From CAXPZW01 sp964221845 (GTDB lineage: Bacteria > Bacteroidota > Bacteroidia > Flavobacteriales_D > Sanyastnellaceae): a stretch of 64,000 bases of DNA. The stretch lies in contig CAXPZW010000012.1 in the NCBI GenBank assembly GCA_964221845.1, positions 224,922-288,921 on the forward strand, read 5' to 3'. Below, in pieces: positions 9,473 to 18,230 of the stretch. The notes below the pieces were generated by a model. It had not been told where the DNA came from. It saw only the letters and a list, made by a program, of their open reading frames with translations, and ran no database searches. The translations under genes were made by a program, and so were the position numbers. Positions within the stretch are counted from its first letter, which is position 1. Each line of letters begins with the position of its first letter.

Positions 9473-10133
9473 GCGGAAAACGATTTCGATGTGGATTTTG
9501 GCCGTGGCCGGCATTTCGGCCCTGAACCTGTCTTCGGCGTGCAAGCACGAACCGCCCACCAACATCTCCCCCGAGACCCGTTCGGAGGTGGTGGAGGCCG
9601 AAGCCCAAGCCAGCGAAAACGTAGAGGTGCTCACCGCCTCGGCCGACGCCGAAGACGCCCCCGATTTCATCGACCCTACCTCCAACGACCCCGTGGGCTT
9701 GGACAAGGTGGTGGCCGCTGAAGACCTCGGCGTGGACATCCTCAACGCCGACGGCATCGAAGAACTCACCTGGAAGCAACTCACTGACGTGGAGTTCAAG
9801 GACGTCTACGTGGAAGAGCTCGACGCCTACTACTGGAAACCCACCTTCGGCGAAAACGTCAGGGCCTTGGCTGGCCGCGAGGTCTACATCACCGGCTACA
9901 TCATCCCGGTGGACTACGACGAGAACTTCTACGTACTCAGCCGTTACCCCTTCGCCAACTGCTTCTTCTGCGGCGGCGCCGGCCCCGAATCGGTCGTAGA
10001 CCTGCGTTTCAAAAACGAAAACCGCATGTACGAAACCGACGAACGCCTCACCTTCCGCGGCAAACTCGCACTCAACGCGGATGACGTTTATCAGATGAAC
10101 TACATTTTGGAAGGAGCAGAGGAATACGAATAA
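9465..10133 (+). CDS. DUF3299-like lipoprotein, partner of the ABC transporter
   Basis: Secreted lipoprotein of 222 residues. The ATG at 9465, which overlaps the permease stop, gives a clean lipoprotein signal with lipobox LSSAC (Cys26); an upstream TTG would disrupt it. After a low-complexity acidic linker, the C-terminal half (GREVYITGYIIPVDYD, then NCFFCGG with Cys166 and Cys169) resembles the DUF3299 family found beside ABC/FtsX pairs in zinc-regulated Zrg-type loci of proteobacteria. I recall that association; it is not tested here. The Cys pair and Asp/Glu-rich linker could bind metal. Its overlap with the permease argues for one functional unit. Confidence 0.75.
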   Translation: MDKRKTISMWILAVAGISALNLSSACKHEPPTNISPETRSEVVEAEAQASENVEVLTASADAEDAPDFIDPTSNDPVGLDKVVAAEDLGVDILNADGIEELTWKQLTDVEFKDVYVEELDAYYWKPTFGENVRALAGREVYITGYIIPVDYDENFYVLSRYPFANCFFCGGAGPESVVDLRFKNENRMYETDERLTFRGKLALNADDVYQMNYILEGAEEYE

Positions 10134-10269
10134 AAAAGGCGAGCTTTTTTAAGTGCAAGTGGAAGTGCAAGGATTTAGTGCAAGGCGCTTTGGAGTGAAA
10201 AGTGAAAAGTGAAAAGTGAAGAGTGGGGGCGTGGGGTTCGCTTGTGCTGAGGATGATTGTAGAGTATTG

Positions 10270-10291
10270 AGCCGCTGATGCGGCTTTTTTT
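10270..10291 (+). terminator. Rho-independent terminator
   Basis: AGCCGC-TGAT-GCGGCT followed by seven T residues. It lies about 140 bp after the DUF3299-like gene and could end that operon; a weaker A-rich/T-rich hairpin (AAAAAG/CTTTTT) sits directly after its stop. Confidence 0.75.
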
Positions 10292-10544
10292 GTGGGCGAT
10301 GGTTCACCAGCCAGTACCCTACCACAAGATCACCTGCAAATCGCGACGTCGCACCAGCGTGTCGCGCCCAAGCGACACCAACGACCGAAGAGCCTCCAGC
10401 CCATCCCGCCTCCGCAAACACCCAATTCTCACTTTTCACTTTTCACTCCCGCTAGTGTCCGCCCGACCCCACTAATCCGAACACCCACAAGCCTTGCACT
10501 TGCACTAACCCCTTGCACTAGCCGCGTACTGCCAAGTACGCCAC

Positions 10545-10573
10545 AAAAAAAAGCCGCTCGAAAGCGGCTTTTC
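10545..10573 (-). terminator. Terminator downstream of trigger factor
   Basis: Hairpin AAGCCGC-TCGA-AAGCGGCTT (core 10551-10570) that on the minus strand is followed by a run of eight T, as expected for ending tig transcription about 85 bp past its stop. Confidence 0.75.
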
Positions 10574-10658
10574 CTTTAGGTAATTTGAGTTTCAATCGGG
10601 CAATGCCTCGGGCTCATGCAGTCTTGCACTAACCGCTTGCACTTCCACTAAGCCCTAG

Positions 10659-12017
10659 TTATTCGGCATCCGGATTGACCAGCTTCTTGAACTCGTCAAT
10701 GCTCACGGATTTTTCCTTCAGTTTGATCAGCTCTTTGGCTGAGGCGATGACCTTCTCCTCGCGGATGAGCTCGAAGATGCGCTGCACTTCCTCCTTGTTG
10801 CTGAGGGCGTTGGCGGCGTACTTCTCCAAGGTCTCCTCGTCCAGGGGCAGTCCGTATTGGGCGTACTGGCCGGCGAGGTTGGCCTTCACGTGGTCCAGCA
10901 TCTCGGGGTATTCCACCTTGACGTCGTTGGCGCGTGCGATGCGCTCCTCGATCAGTTGCCATTTTACGCTTTTGGCGTAGCCGGGGTATTCGGTGTCGAG
11001 TTGCTCGTCGGTGAGGGGCTTCTCGTTGGTGGCCTTGATCCAGCGCTTGAGGAAGGCGTCGGGCAGTTCGGGGTTGAAGTGCTCGATCAGGTTTTCGCTC
11101 AGCTGGTTTTTGAAGTACCAGTCTTGGTCGCGCTTGAGGGCGTTTTCGATGTTTTCGGCGATGCGGGCGCGGAAGCCGGCTTCGTCTTCTACGTTGCCTT
11201 CACCAAAGGCCTTGTCGAAGAGCTCTTGGTTGATCTCCGAAGGAGCCAGGCGGCGGATTTCGTTCACACGGAAGCGGAAGTTGCCTTCGGACAGGTCGTG
11301 TACCTCGTCGTGCGAGATGCCGAGCATGCGGCCCAGGTCTTCGTGGTCGCGCGATACTTTGTTGGGGTCCAGGTCTACCTCGGCACCTTTCTCAAGGCCT
11401 ACCAGGGCTTTCTTGGTTTTCTTGTCTTCTACGAACTCGATGGATACGGTGCCGTCGTTTAGGATGCCGCCTTCCAGGATCTCACCTTCGGGGGTGAGTT
11501 GGATGAAGGTGCCCATGAGCATGTCGCTGTCTTCGCTTTTCTCGGGCTCCGAGAGGCTGCCAAAGCGGCGGGCGAGGTTGTTGACCTCTTCGTCCACCAT
11601 CTTGTCGTCGACCTTGATGCTGTAGTAGGTCTCTTTGACCTTGTCGAGCTTCACTTCGATTTCAGGGGCGAGGCCCATCTCGTAGTTGAAGGTGAACTCG
11701 GTGGGGTTGTCCCAATCACCTTCTTCCACATCGCTTTCCACCGGCATGGGCTGGCCCAATACCTCCAGCTTGTTTTCGGTGATGTAGTTGTGGAGCGATT
11801 CGCTCAGGAGTTTGTTGATCTCCTCAGCGAGTACGGCCTTGCCTACGCGCTTTTTCACCACAGTCATGGGCACGTTGCCAGGACGGAAGCCGGGCAAGGT
11901 CATGTTCTTGCGGTAATCTTTCAATGCGGCGTTGACGGCAGGCTTGTAATCGCCTTCCACGACTTTGACGGTGAGCTTGGCGTTCAGCGCGTCGATGTTG
12001 TCACGTGTAATTTCCAT
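10659..12017 (-). CDS. tig: Trigger factor, ribosome-associated chaperone
   Basis: Ribosome-bound chaperone that meets nascent chains at the exit tunnel. Start chosen at MEITRDNIDALN, giving 452 residues; a longer reading to 12095 would run into the tRNA-Leu gene. The N-terminal ribosome-binding domain carries the signature GFRPGNVPMTVVKKRVGK (a variant of the GFRxGKxP loop). A central region with PPIase-like spacing and a long helical C-terminal chaperone domain follow, ending in the acidic tail NPDAE. Bacteroidota trigger factors have this length and often a degenerate PPIase domain. It is a single gene with its own terminator. Confidence 0.93.
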   Translation of the reverse strand: MEITRDNIDALNAKLTVKVVEGDYKPAVNAALKDYRKNMTLPGFRPGNVPMTVVKKRVGKAVLAEEINKLLSESLHNYITENKLEVLGQPMPVESDVEEGDWDNPTEFTFNYEMGLAPEIEVKLDKVKETYYSIKVDDKMVDEEVNNLARRFGSLSEPEKSEDSDMLMGTFIQLTPEGEILEGGILNDGTVSIEFVEDKKTKKALVGLEKGAEVDLDPNKVSRDHEDLGRMLGISHDEVHDLSEGNFRFRVNEIRRLAPSEINQELFDKAFGEGNVEDEAGFRARIAENIENALKRDQDWYFKNQLSENLIEHFNPELPDAFLKRWIKATNEKPLTDEQLDTEYPGYAKSVKWQLIEERIARANDVKVEYPEMLDHVKANLAGQYAQYGLPLDEETLEKYAANALSNKEEVQRIFELIREEKVIASAKELIKLKEKSVSIDEFKKLVNPDAE

Positions 12018-12056
12018 GTGCGTATTTGTACCTCTCCGGCGGATTTTACTTTGTGG

Positions 12057-12138
<82 letters not shown>

Positions 12139-12158
12139 ATGGCCGGAAAAATGGGGGG

Positions 12159-12166
12159 CAAAGGTA
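12159..12166 (-). promoter_or_regulatory. -7 promoter element for tRNA-Leu
   Basis: TACCTTTG on the minus strand, a perfect TAnnTTTG, ending 20 bases before the tRNA 5' end. The same spacing is seen at tRNA-Pro in this window, which supports both. Confidence 0.7.
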
Positions 12167-12259
12167 GGGTATTTTCGTTGAATATGTTGTGTGTTGATTT
12201 CATGCAGATCACTTGGTGAATGGCGGCTTTCACGCAGCCTTGTTTTCTATTTTCACGGC

Positions 12260-13078
12260 GTGAAACATCTCTTGCTGATTTGCATGCTGGCTGTGCCCTT
12301 TTGGGGCGCGGGCCAAGACTACCACCTGACCGGTGGGCAGGCGGCGTTGGGGCACGCTACGGTGGCCCAGTCGGGGGTGTGGTCGGCCTTTTACAACCCG
12401 GGTGGGTTGGACTGGTCGGGCGCTACCGGCATCAACGCCGGGGTGTTTTACGACAACCGCTTTGCCCTGGCCGACCTGTCCATTGGCGGGGTGGCCGTGA
12501 GCTATGGCTTTGAAAACGGGGGCACCTTGGGGGTGACCACCGTGCGCTACGGCAACGCGGTGTTCAACGAGCAAACCACCGGCCTGGCCTACAGCCGCGT
12601 GTTGGGTGAAAAGGTGTCTGCGGGCGTCAAGCTCAACTTCCACAGCCTGCGCATAGGCAACGGCTACGGCAACGCCACCACCCTCAGTGGCGACATCGGC
12701 TTTCTCTACCAAATGACCGAGAACCTCACCTTGGCAGGTGCCTTGTTCAACCCCACCCGTTCGCAGTATGTGGAGATTGGGGATGAGCGCTTGCCCATTG
12801 TGCTCAAGGGCGGGGCCATGTACCGGTTTTCGGATGCGGTCCAGCTCTCAGGAGAGGTGTGGAAGGAACTCAACGAAGACCCCCAACTGCGCGCCGGGCT
12901 GCAATACCAACCCGTGGACCGGGTAGTGCTGATGGCCGGGGTGGGCAGTGCGCCTGCGCTGACTTCCTTTGGTGTGGGGTACCTCGCCGGGGACTTCCGA
13001 TTGGACCTTGCCGCGGCCTACCACAACCAACTTGGCTTTGCGCCGCAACTCACCTTGAGCTATGCGCCGGTGCGTTAA
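12260..13078 (+). CDS. Secreted outer-membrane-type protein, PorV/PorQ-like beta-barrel
   Basis: Predicted outer-membrane protein of 272 residues. A GTG at 12260 gives a proper signal peptide (MKHLLLICMLAVPFWGAG then QDYHL); the longer reading adds residues that do not look like a leader. The mature part begins HLTGGQAALGHATVAQSGVWSAFYNPGGL, close to the start of the PorV/PorQ/UPF0164 barrel family (tgg.A.g.a......s..yNPAgl), and continues as alternating strands. Its stop overlaps the next gene by 17 bp, so the two are co-transcribed. Whether it belongs to the T9SS or has another barrel function cannot be decided here. Confidence 0.7.
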   Translation: MKHLLLICMLAVPFWGAGQDYHLTGGQAALGHATVAQSGVWSAFYNPGGLDWSGATGINAGVFYDNRFALADLSIGGVAVSYGFENGGTLGVTTVRYGNAVFNEQTTGLAYSRVLGEKVSAGVKLNFHSLRIGNGYGNATTLSGDIGFLYQMTENLTLAGALFNPTRSQYVEIGDERLPIVLKGGAMYRFSDAVQLSGEVWKELNEDPQLRAGLQYQPVDRVVLMAGVGSAPALTSFGVGYLAGDFRLDLAAAYHNQLGFAPQLTLSYAPVR

Positions 13079-15140
13079 AGGCCTGTTGACCCTGGTGCTG
13101 CTTTGCCCTACACTCCTCTGGGCACAGGACGACGAAGGCACCCTCATCATCGAACAGCGCATCGAAGCCATCGCCGAGCTCCTGGATGAAGACGTGGAGC
13201 TGGACTACACCACCCTGTTTGACCGCTTCAGCGACTACCTTGAGCGCCCGCTCAACCTCAACGGCGCCACCGAAGAGGAACTGCGTGATTTGCTCATGCT
13301 CAGTGACATTCAGATTCTGAATCTGCTCGGGCACATCGCCCAATACGGCAAGCTCACCAGCATTTACGAATTGCAAGCCGTGGAAGGGTTTGATGTGCGC
13401 ACCATCCGCAACATTCAGCCCTTTGTGACCGTGGCTCCGCCAAGCGAATTGGAGCAGCTCAGCCTCAGCAAACTGCTCAACCACGGCACGCACGACCTGG
13501 TCATGCGCTACCACTACACCTTTGAACAGGCCGACGGCTTCCGCAACCGGGACGACTCGGTGTCCACCAACGATTTTTTGGGCGATCCCGGGCGTGTGCT
13601 TGTGCGGTACCGCTACCGGTACAAAGACCATTTCAGCCTGGGCTTTACTGCCGAGAAGGATCCAGGTGAGGAGTTCTTCCAAGGCCAAAACGCAAATGGA
13701 TTCGACTTTTACTCCGGCCACTTGCATTACCACGATGAAGGCCTGGTGCGCGACGTGGTAGTGGGCGATTACCAAATCCAATTTGGCCAAGGCGTCACTG
13801 CATGGAGCGGATTGGGTCTGGGCAAGAGCTCGTACGTGATGAACGTCAAACGCAGCGGCCGTGGCATCCGCCCGTACACCTCGGTGGACGAGAACCGGTT
13901 TATGCGCGGCGCGGCCTTCACCCTGGGCAAAGGCGATTGGACGGCAACGGGCTTTTACTCCTCCAAAGGCATCGACGCCAACGTGGTGGAACCCGATTCA
14001 CTGTCCAACCCGGACCAGCAACAGATCTCCTCCTTCCAATTGACGGGCCTGCACCGCACCGCCGGAGAGATCCTCGATGCCGACGCCATCCGCGAGCGGC
14101 ACATGGGCGGCAACGTGCGTTACCACACCCGCGGATTCAGCGTGGGGGTGACCGGGATTTACTCGGACTACGACGCCGATGTGGTGCGCAACCTGACCAC
14201 CTACAACCAGTTTGACTTCAACGCCAACGAAAACACCGTGATTGGCGCGGATTACCATTACCTGCGCGGGAGCTTGAACCTGTTTGGTGAGGTGGCCCGC
14301 AGCGCCTCGGGCGGGACGGCGTTGATCCAAGGCGCGCTTTTGGCGTTGCATCCCAACTTGAGCGCATCGGTGGTGTACCGCCGCTACGACCGGGATTACC
14401 ACAACATGTTGGGCCTGCCCTTTGGTGAGCTCTCACGCCCGGCCAACGAAAGCGGGATTTACACCGCACTCGAATGGAAGCTCAGTCAACAATGGCGGGT
14501 AGCTGCTTATGCCGATCAGTTCCGTTTCCCATGGTTGCGCTTTCGGGTGGACGCGCCTTCGCAAGGGGTGGATCATTTTGTGCAGCTGAACTACAAGCCC
14601 TCACGGAAGAATGAATTCTACGTGCGCTTCCGACGCCGGGTACGCGAACGCAACATTACCGGCACCGAAGCCATGATCGACACCCCCGGAGAAGAGCTGC
14701 GCCAACAGGTGCGCCTCAATGCCAGCTACTACGTCGCCCCCAGCGTGCGCCTCAAATCCCGCGCAGAGTGGGTGCGGGCCCAAGTGGGAGAGGGGGATAC
14801 CGAGCAGGGCTTCCTGTTTTACCAAGACTTGATCTTTAAGAAAATGGACTGGCCGGTGACCCTGGCCTTGCGCTTCGCTTTGTTCGATGCCGACAGCTGG
14901 GACTCCCGCGTGTACGCGTTTGAGAACGACGTGCTGTACTCCTGGTCCATCCCCCCATACTTTGGACGTGGGTCGCGGTTTTACGTGATGGCCAAATGGC
15001 GGATCTACAAAAAGATCGACCTGTGGGTGCGCTACTCGCAGTGGTACTACACCGATCGCAATGAGATCGGCTCGGGACTCAACCGCATAGAGGGCAACAC
15101 CCGAACCGAGCTCAAGGTGCAACTGCGCTGGCGGTTTTAA
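13062..15140 (+). CDS. Helix-hairpin-helix domain outer-membrane beta-barrel protein
   Basis: The 692-residue protein has a signal peptide (MRRCVKGLLTLVLLCPTLLWAQ), a short ComEA-like helix-hairpin-helix region (LNLNGATEEELRDLLMLSD, and a second unit ending in RNIQPFV, about residues 65-120), then a long stretch of aromatic alternating strands ending in LKVQLRWRF, the typical closing strand of an outer-membrane barrel. This architecture is a conserved but uncharacterised Bacteroidota family. HhH modules usually bind DNA, so a role in DNA handling at the surface is conceivable but unproven. It overlaps the preceding barrel gene and probably works with it. Confidence 0.75.
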   Translation: MRRCVKGLLTLVLLCPTLLWAQDDEGTLIIEQRIEAIAELLDEDVELDYTTLFDRFSDYLERPLNLNGATEEELRDLLMLSDIQILNLLGHIAQYGKLTSIYELQAVEGFDVRTIRNIQPFVTVAPPSELEQLSLSKLLNHGTHDLVMRYHYTFEQADGFRNRDDSVSTNDFLGDPGRVLVRYRYRYKDHFSLGFTAEKDPGEEFFQGQNANGFDFYSGHLHYHDEGLVRDVVVGDYQIQFGQGVTAWSGLGLGKSSYVMNVKRSGRGIRPYTSVDENRFMRGAAFTLGKGDWTATGFYSSKGIDANVVEPDSLSNPDQQQISSFQLTGLHRTAGEILDADAIRERHMGGNVRYHTRGFSVGVTGIYSDYDADVVRNLTTYNQFDFNANENTVIGADYHYLRGSLNLFGEVARSASGGTALIQGALLALHPNLSASVVYRRYDRDYHNMLGLPFGELSRPANESGIYTALEWKLSQQWRVAAYADQFRFPWLRFRVDAPSQGVDHFVQLNYKPSRKNEFYVRFRRRVRERNITGTEAMIDTPGEELRQQVRLNASYYVAPSVRLKSRAEWVRAQVGEGDTEQGFLFYQDLIFKKMDWPVTLALRFALFDADSWDSRVYAFENDVLYSWSIPPYFGRGSRFYVMAKWRIYKKIDLWVRYSQWYYTDRNEIGSGLNRIEGNTRTELKVQLRWRF

Positions 15141-15194
15141 CATCTGACGGCCAACCCGGGCACTGTTTTTGCCGTATACCAAGGTACCTGAACA

Positions 15195-15515
15195 ATGCGA
15201 TGCTTCTGGACCATAGCGCTTTTGGCGCTGCCGCTCTTGGCGTGCGCCCAATCCTCCAAACCCACTGCACGTGTGGCACCCAACCCGGTGACCGACCGGT
15301 TTGTGTTGGAGGTCACCAGTCCTGCAAATCAAGCTTTTAACGCAGAGCTTATGGACCTCGCTGGCACCGTTCTGCACGCTACAGGTCCGCAAAGAGCAAG
15401 CGCCCAATCCACCGCCATTACGGTGGACGTACGCACCCTGCAACGGGGCATCTACTTCTGCCGGGTGGCCTTTGCCAGCGGCGAGGTGCTCACCGTGCGC
15501 GTACTGCTGGAATAG
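15195..15515 (+). CDS. Short secreted protein consisting almost only of a T9SS type A sorting domain
   Basis: A 106-residue protein with a signal peptide (MRCFWTIALLALPLLACAQ) followed at once by a sequence matching the type A T9SS C-terminal domain: VAPNPVTDRFVLEV near the start, ELMDLAGTVLHATG in the middle and LQRGIYFCRVAF with a final VLLE. In normal substrates this 80-residue tail follows a large passenger; here there is none. It might be a degraded remnant, a decoy or peptidoglycan/lipid-anchored miniature, or a structural piece. It lies 54 bp after the HhH barrel gene. Confidence 0.65.
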   Translation: MRCFWTIALLALPLLACAQSSKPTARVAPNPVTDRFVLEVTSPANQAFNAELMDLAGTVLHATGPQRASAQSTAITVDVRTLQRGIYFCRVAFASGEVLTVRVLLE

Positions 15516-15556
15516 GGAAAAACCGCCTCCCGCAACGATATTCTCAAGCAGCGCGG

Positions 15557-15564
15557 TATTTTTG
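15557..15564 (+). promoter_or_regulatory. -7 promoter element for efp
   Basis: TATTTTTG, a TAnnTTTG match, 19 bases before the efp ATG, implying a short leader. No clear -33 element. Confidence 0.5.
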
Positions 15565-15583
15565 GGAGCAAATTTTCCCTGAA

Positions 15584-16150
15584 ATGGCGACCACTTCCGA
15601 CATCAAGAACGGCCTGTGCATCAAGTACAACAACGACCTCTGGCAAGTCATCGAGTTCCTCCACGTGAAACCCGGTAAAGGTCCGGCCTTTGTGCGCACC
15701 AAACTCAAGAACCTCAACACCGGCAAGGTGCTGGACAACACCTTCAACGCTGGGGTGAAGATCGAGACCGTCCGCATCGAAACCCGCCACTACCAGTACC
15801 TCTACAACGACGACATGGGGTACCACTTCATGAACATGGAGGACTACGAGCAAGTGGCTGTGCCCAAGGTGAAAATCAACGCCCCTGGTTTCCTCAAGGA
15901 TGGCTTGGATTGTCAAGTGATGTTCCACGCCGAAGAGGAAGACATTTTGAACGTGGACCTGCCTCCGCATGTTGAATGCGAGATCACCTACACCGAGCCC
16001 GGCATCAAAGGCGATACCGCCACCAACACGCTCAAGCCTGCGACCATTGATACCGGCGCAGAAATTCGCGTGCCGTTGTTCATCAACACCGGCGACTGGG
16101 TGAAAGTGGACACGCGCGACGGTTCGTACTCCGAGCGCATCAAAAAGTAA
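15584..16150 (+). CDS. efp: Elongation factor P
   Basis: Translation factor that relieves ribosome stalling at proline runs. The 188-residue protein shows the three-domain EF-P plan: KOW-like N-terminal domain (ATTSDIKNGLCIKYNNDLWQ) with the modified-loop region VKPGKGPAFVRTKLKN, where Lys34 in PGKG is the usual modification site, a central OB domain, and a C-terminal OB domain with the signature GDTATNTLKPATIDTGAEIRVPLFI. The PGKG loop keeps a lysine. Housekeeping gene, normal length. Confidence 0.96.
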   Translation: MATTSDIKNGLCIKYNNDLWQVIEFLHVKPGKGPAFVRTKLKNLNTGKVLDNTFNAGVKIETVRIETRHYQYLYNDDMGYHFMNMEDYEQVAVPKVKINAPGFLKDGLDCQVMFHAEEEDILNVDLPPHVECEITYTEPGIKGDTATNTLKPATIDTGAEIRVPLFINTGDWVKVDTRDGSYSERIKK

Positions 16151-16177
16151 ACCCGGGCTGCGGCCCAAACGATACCT

Positions 16178-16639
16178 ATGGCTACAGGATTGATTCACTT
16201 GCACAGCACCCTGCGTTGGGTGGTGTTGCTTCTGCTCGTGTTTGCGCTGGTCAACAGCTGGCGCGGATGGATGGGCAAAAAGGAATTCACCAATGGCAAC
16301 CGCAAGGTGCTGTTGTTCACCTTGATTTCGACCCACATCCAGTTGGTGCTCGGCTTTGCGCTGTTCTTCATGAACGGCTGGCACAAGGTCTGGGGCCAAT
16401 CGGATTGGATGAGCGTGCGCGGCCTGCGTTTTTGGGCCATGGAGCACCCCTTGCAAATGACCCTTGGCATCGCACTGATCACCATTGGATACTCGCGTGC
16501 CAAGCGCCGTGATGGGGCCTGGACCGCTCACCGCACGGCGGCCATCCTGATGACCCTGGGCCTGTTGTTCATCCTGGCTGCGATTCCTTGGTCGTTCTAC
16601 GGCCCTGAGGTGGCGCGTCCGCTGTTCCCCGGCATGTGA
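16178..16639 (+). CDS. Small four-helix membrane protein, cytochrome b-like
   Basis: A 153-residue protein with four hydrophobic helices and a histidine in or near each (HLHSTLRWVVLLLL, STHIQLVLGFALFF, MEHPLQMTLGIALI and HRTAAILMTLGLLFIL). This pattern is the one annotated as 'cytochrome B' in Bacteroidota and suggests bis-histidine heme binding in the membrane. Its stop overlaps the start of the following c-type cytochrome by a single base, so the two probably form an electron-transfer pair. Function beyond that is inference. Confidence 0.7.
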   Translation: MATGLIHLHSTLRWVVLLLLVFALVNSWRGWMGKKEFTNGNRKVLLFTLISTHIQLVLGFALFFMNGWHKVWGQSDWMSVRGLRFWAMEHPLQMTLGIALITIGYSRAKRRDGAWTAHRTAAILMTLGLLFILAAIPWSFYGPEVARPLFPGM

Positions 16640-16992
16640 TGCAGAAATTCGTTTGGCTGTTTTGCGTGGTGGTTTTGGTGGCCTGCGGGGGCGATGCTCC
16701 TGCACCTGCTGGAACCGATCCGCCTGCTGCGGCAGAAGCCCAATCCGACGATTACTACGGCATCCCCGCCTCGCGGGTCAAGCGCCTGTATGTGCCGTGC
16801 AGCATTTGCCACGGCGAAAACGGCGATGAGTCCCGCGGCGGAGCTAAGCTGCTGAAGGAGAGCACCATGACCTTTGAGGAGCGTGTGGGTATCATCACCT
16901 ACGGCAAGAACACCATGCCGCCCAACAAGGACCGCCTGGAGGCCAAGGAAATCAAGGCCCTGGCCAAATACATCGAGACCTTCCGGGAATAA
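16639..16992 (+). CDS. Small c-type cytochrome lipoprotein
   Basis: A 117-residue class I cytochrome c anchored as a lipoprotein: MQKFVWLFCVVVLVACGGD has a lipobox VVAC-type cysteine, followed by an Ala/Pro linker, one CSICH heme motif with GENGDES, and a C-terminal YGKNTMPPNKDRL segment supplying the axial methionine. ATG at 16639 overlaps the previous stop (TGATG). It sits between the b-type membrane protein and hflX, which begins directly after its TAA. Likely an electron carrier in the periplasm. Confidence 0.85.
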   Translation: MQKFVWLFCVVVLVACGGDAPAPAGTDPPAAAEAQSDDYYGIPASRVKRLYVPCSICHGENGDESRGGAKLLKESTMTFEERVGIITYGKNTMPPNKDRLEAKEIKALAKYIETFRE

Positions 16993-18213
16993 ATGGGCAA
17001 GTACTACGAGACCCAAAAGGTCGAAGAGACCTGTGTGCTGGTGGGCGTGTGCACCCAACAGCAACCGCGGGAATTGGTGGACGAATACCTCGACGAGCTT
17101 GAGTTTTTGGCCACCACCGCCGATGCGCACACCCAGATGCGCTTTGTCCAAAACCTGGAGAAGGTGGACCCCAAAACCGTGCTCGGTTCCGGCAAAATCC
17201 AAGAAGTGGTGGAGTTTGTGGCCGAGCAGGAAGTGGACATGGTCATCTTCGACGAGGAGCTCTCGCCCAGCCAGCTGCGCAACCTCGAGCGCCTGTTCAA
17301 CCCCGACCAGTTTGCCGACCACCAAGTCAAGGTCTTGGACCGTTCCAACCTCATCCTGGACATTTTTGCCCGCAATGCGCGCACGGCCCACTCCAAAAAG
17401 CAGGTGGAACTCGCCCAATACCAATACCTGCTGCCCCGCCTGACCAACATGTGGACCCACCTTTCCAAGCAAAAAGGGGGCATCGGCATGAAGGGACCGG
17501 GGGAGACCGAGATCGAGACCGATCGCCGGATCATCCGCGACAAAATCTCCCTGCTCAAAAAAGAGCTGCAGAAGATCGACAAGCAAAAGAGCGTGCAACG
17601 CGGCAACCGCGGCGCCCTGGTGCGTGTGGCCGTGGTGGGCTACACCAACGTGGGCAAAAGCACCCTGATGAACCTGCTCAGCAAAAGCGAGGTGCTGGCC
17701 GAAAACAAACTTTTTGCGACCCTGGACACCACCGTGCGCAAAGTGGTGCTGGACAACCTGCCGTTATTGATGGCCGATACTGTGGGCTTCATCCGCAAGC
17801 TGCCCCACCAACTTGTGGAGTCCTTCAAGTCCACCCTGGACGAAACCCGCGAGGCGGACCTGCTCATGCACGTGCTGGACATCTCGCACCCCAACTTTGA
17901 GGACCACTACCAAGTGGTGCAAAACACCCTCTCGGACATCGGCACCGCCGATAAGCCCATGATCGTGGTGTTCAACAAGGTGGACGCCTACCGTTTTGTG
18001 GAGCAAGACGCCGACGACCTCAGCCCCCGTACCCGCGAAAACATCCCCCTGGACGAGCTCCAGCAAACCTGGATGGCCCGCCTCAGCGACAGCAAGGTGG
18101 CCTTTGTGAGCGCCAAGGAAAAGCTCGGCATCGACGGCCTGCGCAAACTGCTCTACGATGAGGTGCGCAAGATCCACGTGGAGCGCTTTCCGTATAATAA
18201 CTTCTTGTATTGA
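16993..18213 (+). CDS. hflX: GTPase HflX, ribosome-rescue/splitting factor
   Basis: Ribosome-associated GTPase of the Obg-HflX superfamily that splits stalled ribosomes. The 406-residue protein has the N-terminal HflX domain (DPKTVLGSGKIQEV, and the signature KGGIGMKGPGETEIETDRR), a coiled linker, and a G domain with G1 GYTNVGKST (216-224), G3 DTVGFIRKLP, G4 NKVD and G5 SAKEKLG. It starts directly after the cytochrome stop with no gap, so it is probably co-transcribed. Normal length; no anomaly. Confidence 0.95.
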   Translation: MGKYYETQKVEETCVLVGVCTQQQPRELVDEYLDELEFLATTADAHTQMRFVQNLEKVDPKTVLGSGKIQEVVEFVAEQEVDMVIFDEELSPSQLRNLERLFNPDQFADHQVKVLDRSNLILDIFARNARTAHSKKQVELAQYQYLLPRLTNMWTHLSKQKGGIGMKGPGETEIETDRRIIRDKISLLKKELQKIDKQKSVQRGNRGALVRVAVVGYTNVGKSTLMNLLSKSEVLAENKLFATLDTTVRKVVLDNLPLLMADTVGFIRKLPHQLVESFKSTLDETREADLLMHVLDISHPNFEDHYQVVQNTLSDIGTADKPMIVVFNKVDAYRFVEQDADDLSPRTRENIPLDELQQTWMARLSDSKVAFVSAKEKLGIDGLRKLLYDEVRKIHVERFPYNNFLY

Positions 18214-18230
18214 GTTTGTAGTTTGGCAGT

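Larger units (their letters stand above)
10148..10650. repeat. Cluster of short dispersed intergenic repeat words
   Basis: Non-coding stretch between the lipoprotein gene and trigger factor. It contains three recurring words: A, GTGCAAGTGGAAGTGCAAG-like (10153 onward, and inverted near 10488 and 10630); B, multiples of AGTGAAA (10195-10225, and inverted near 10430-10450); C, ATTTGCAGGTGA (inverted near 10330). The plus-strand order is A, B, then inverted C, B, A, so the region is roughly an inverted duplication. The same words recur near 38.0, 60.4 and 61.1 kb. A perfect 7-bp-arm hairpin (GCGTACT/AGTACGC) lies at 10524-10541. No gene is visible. Confidence 0.75.
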
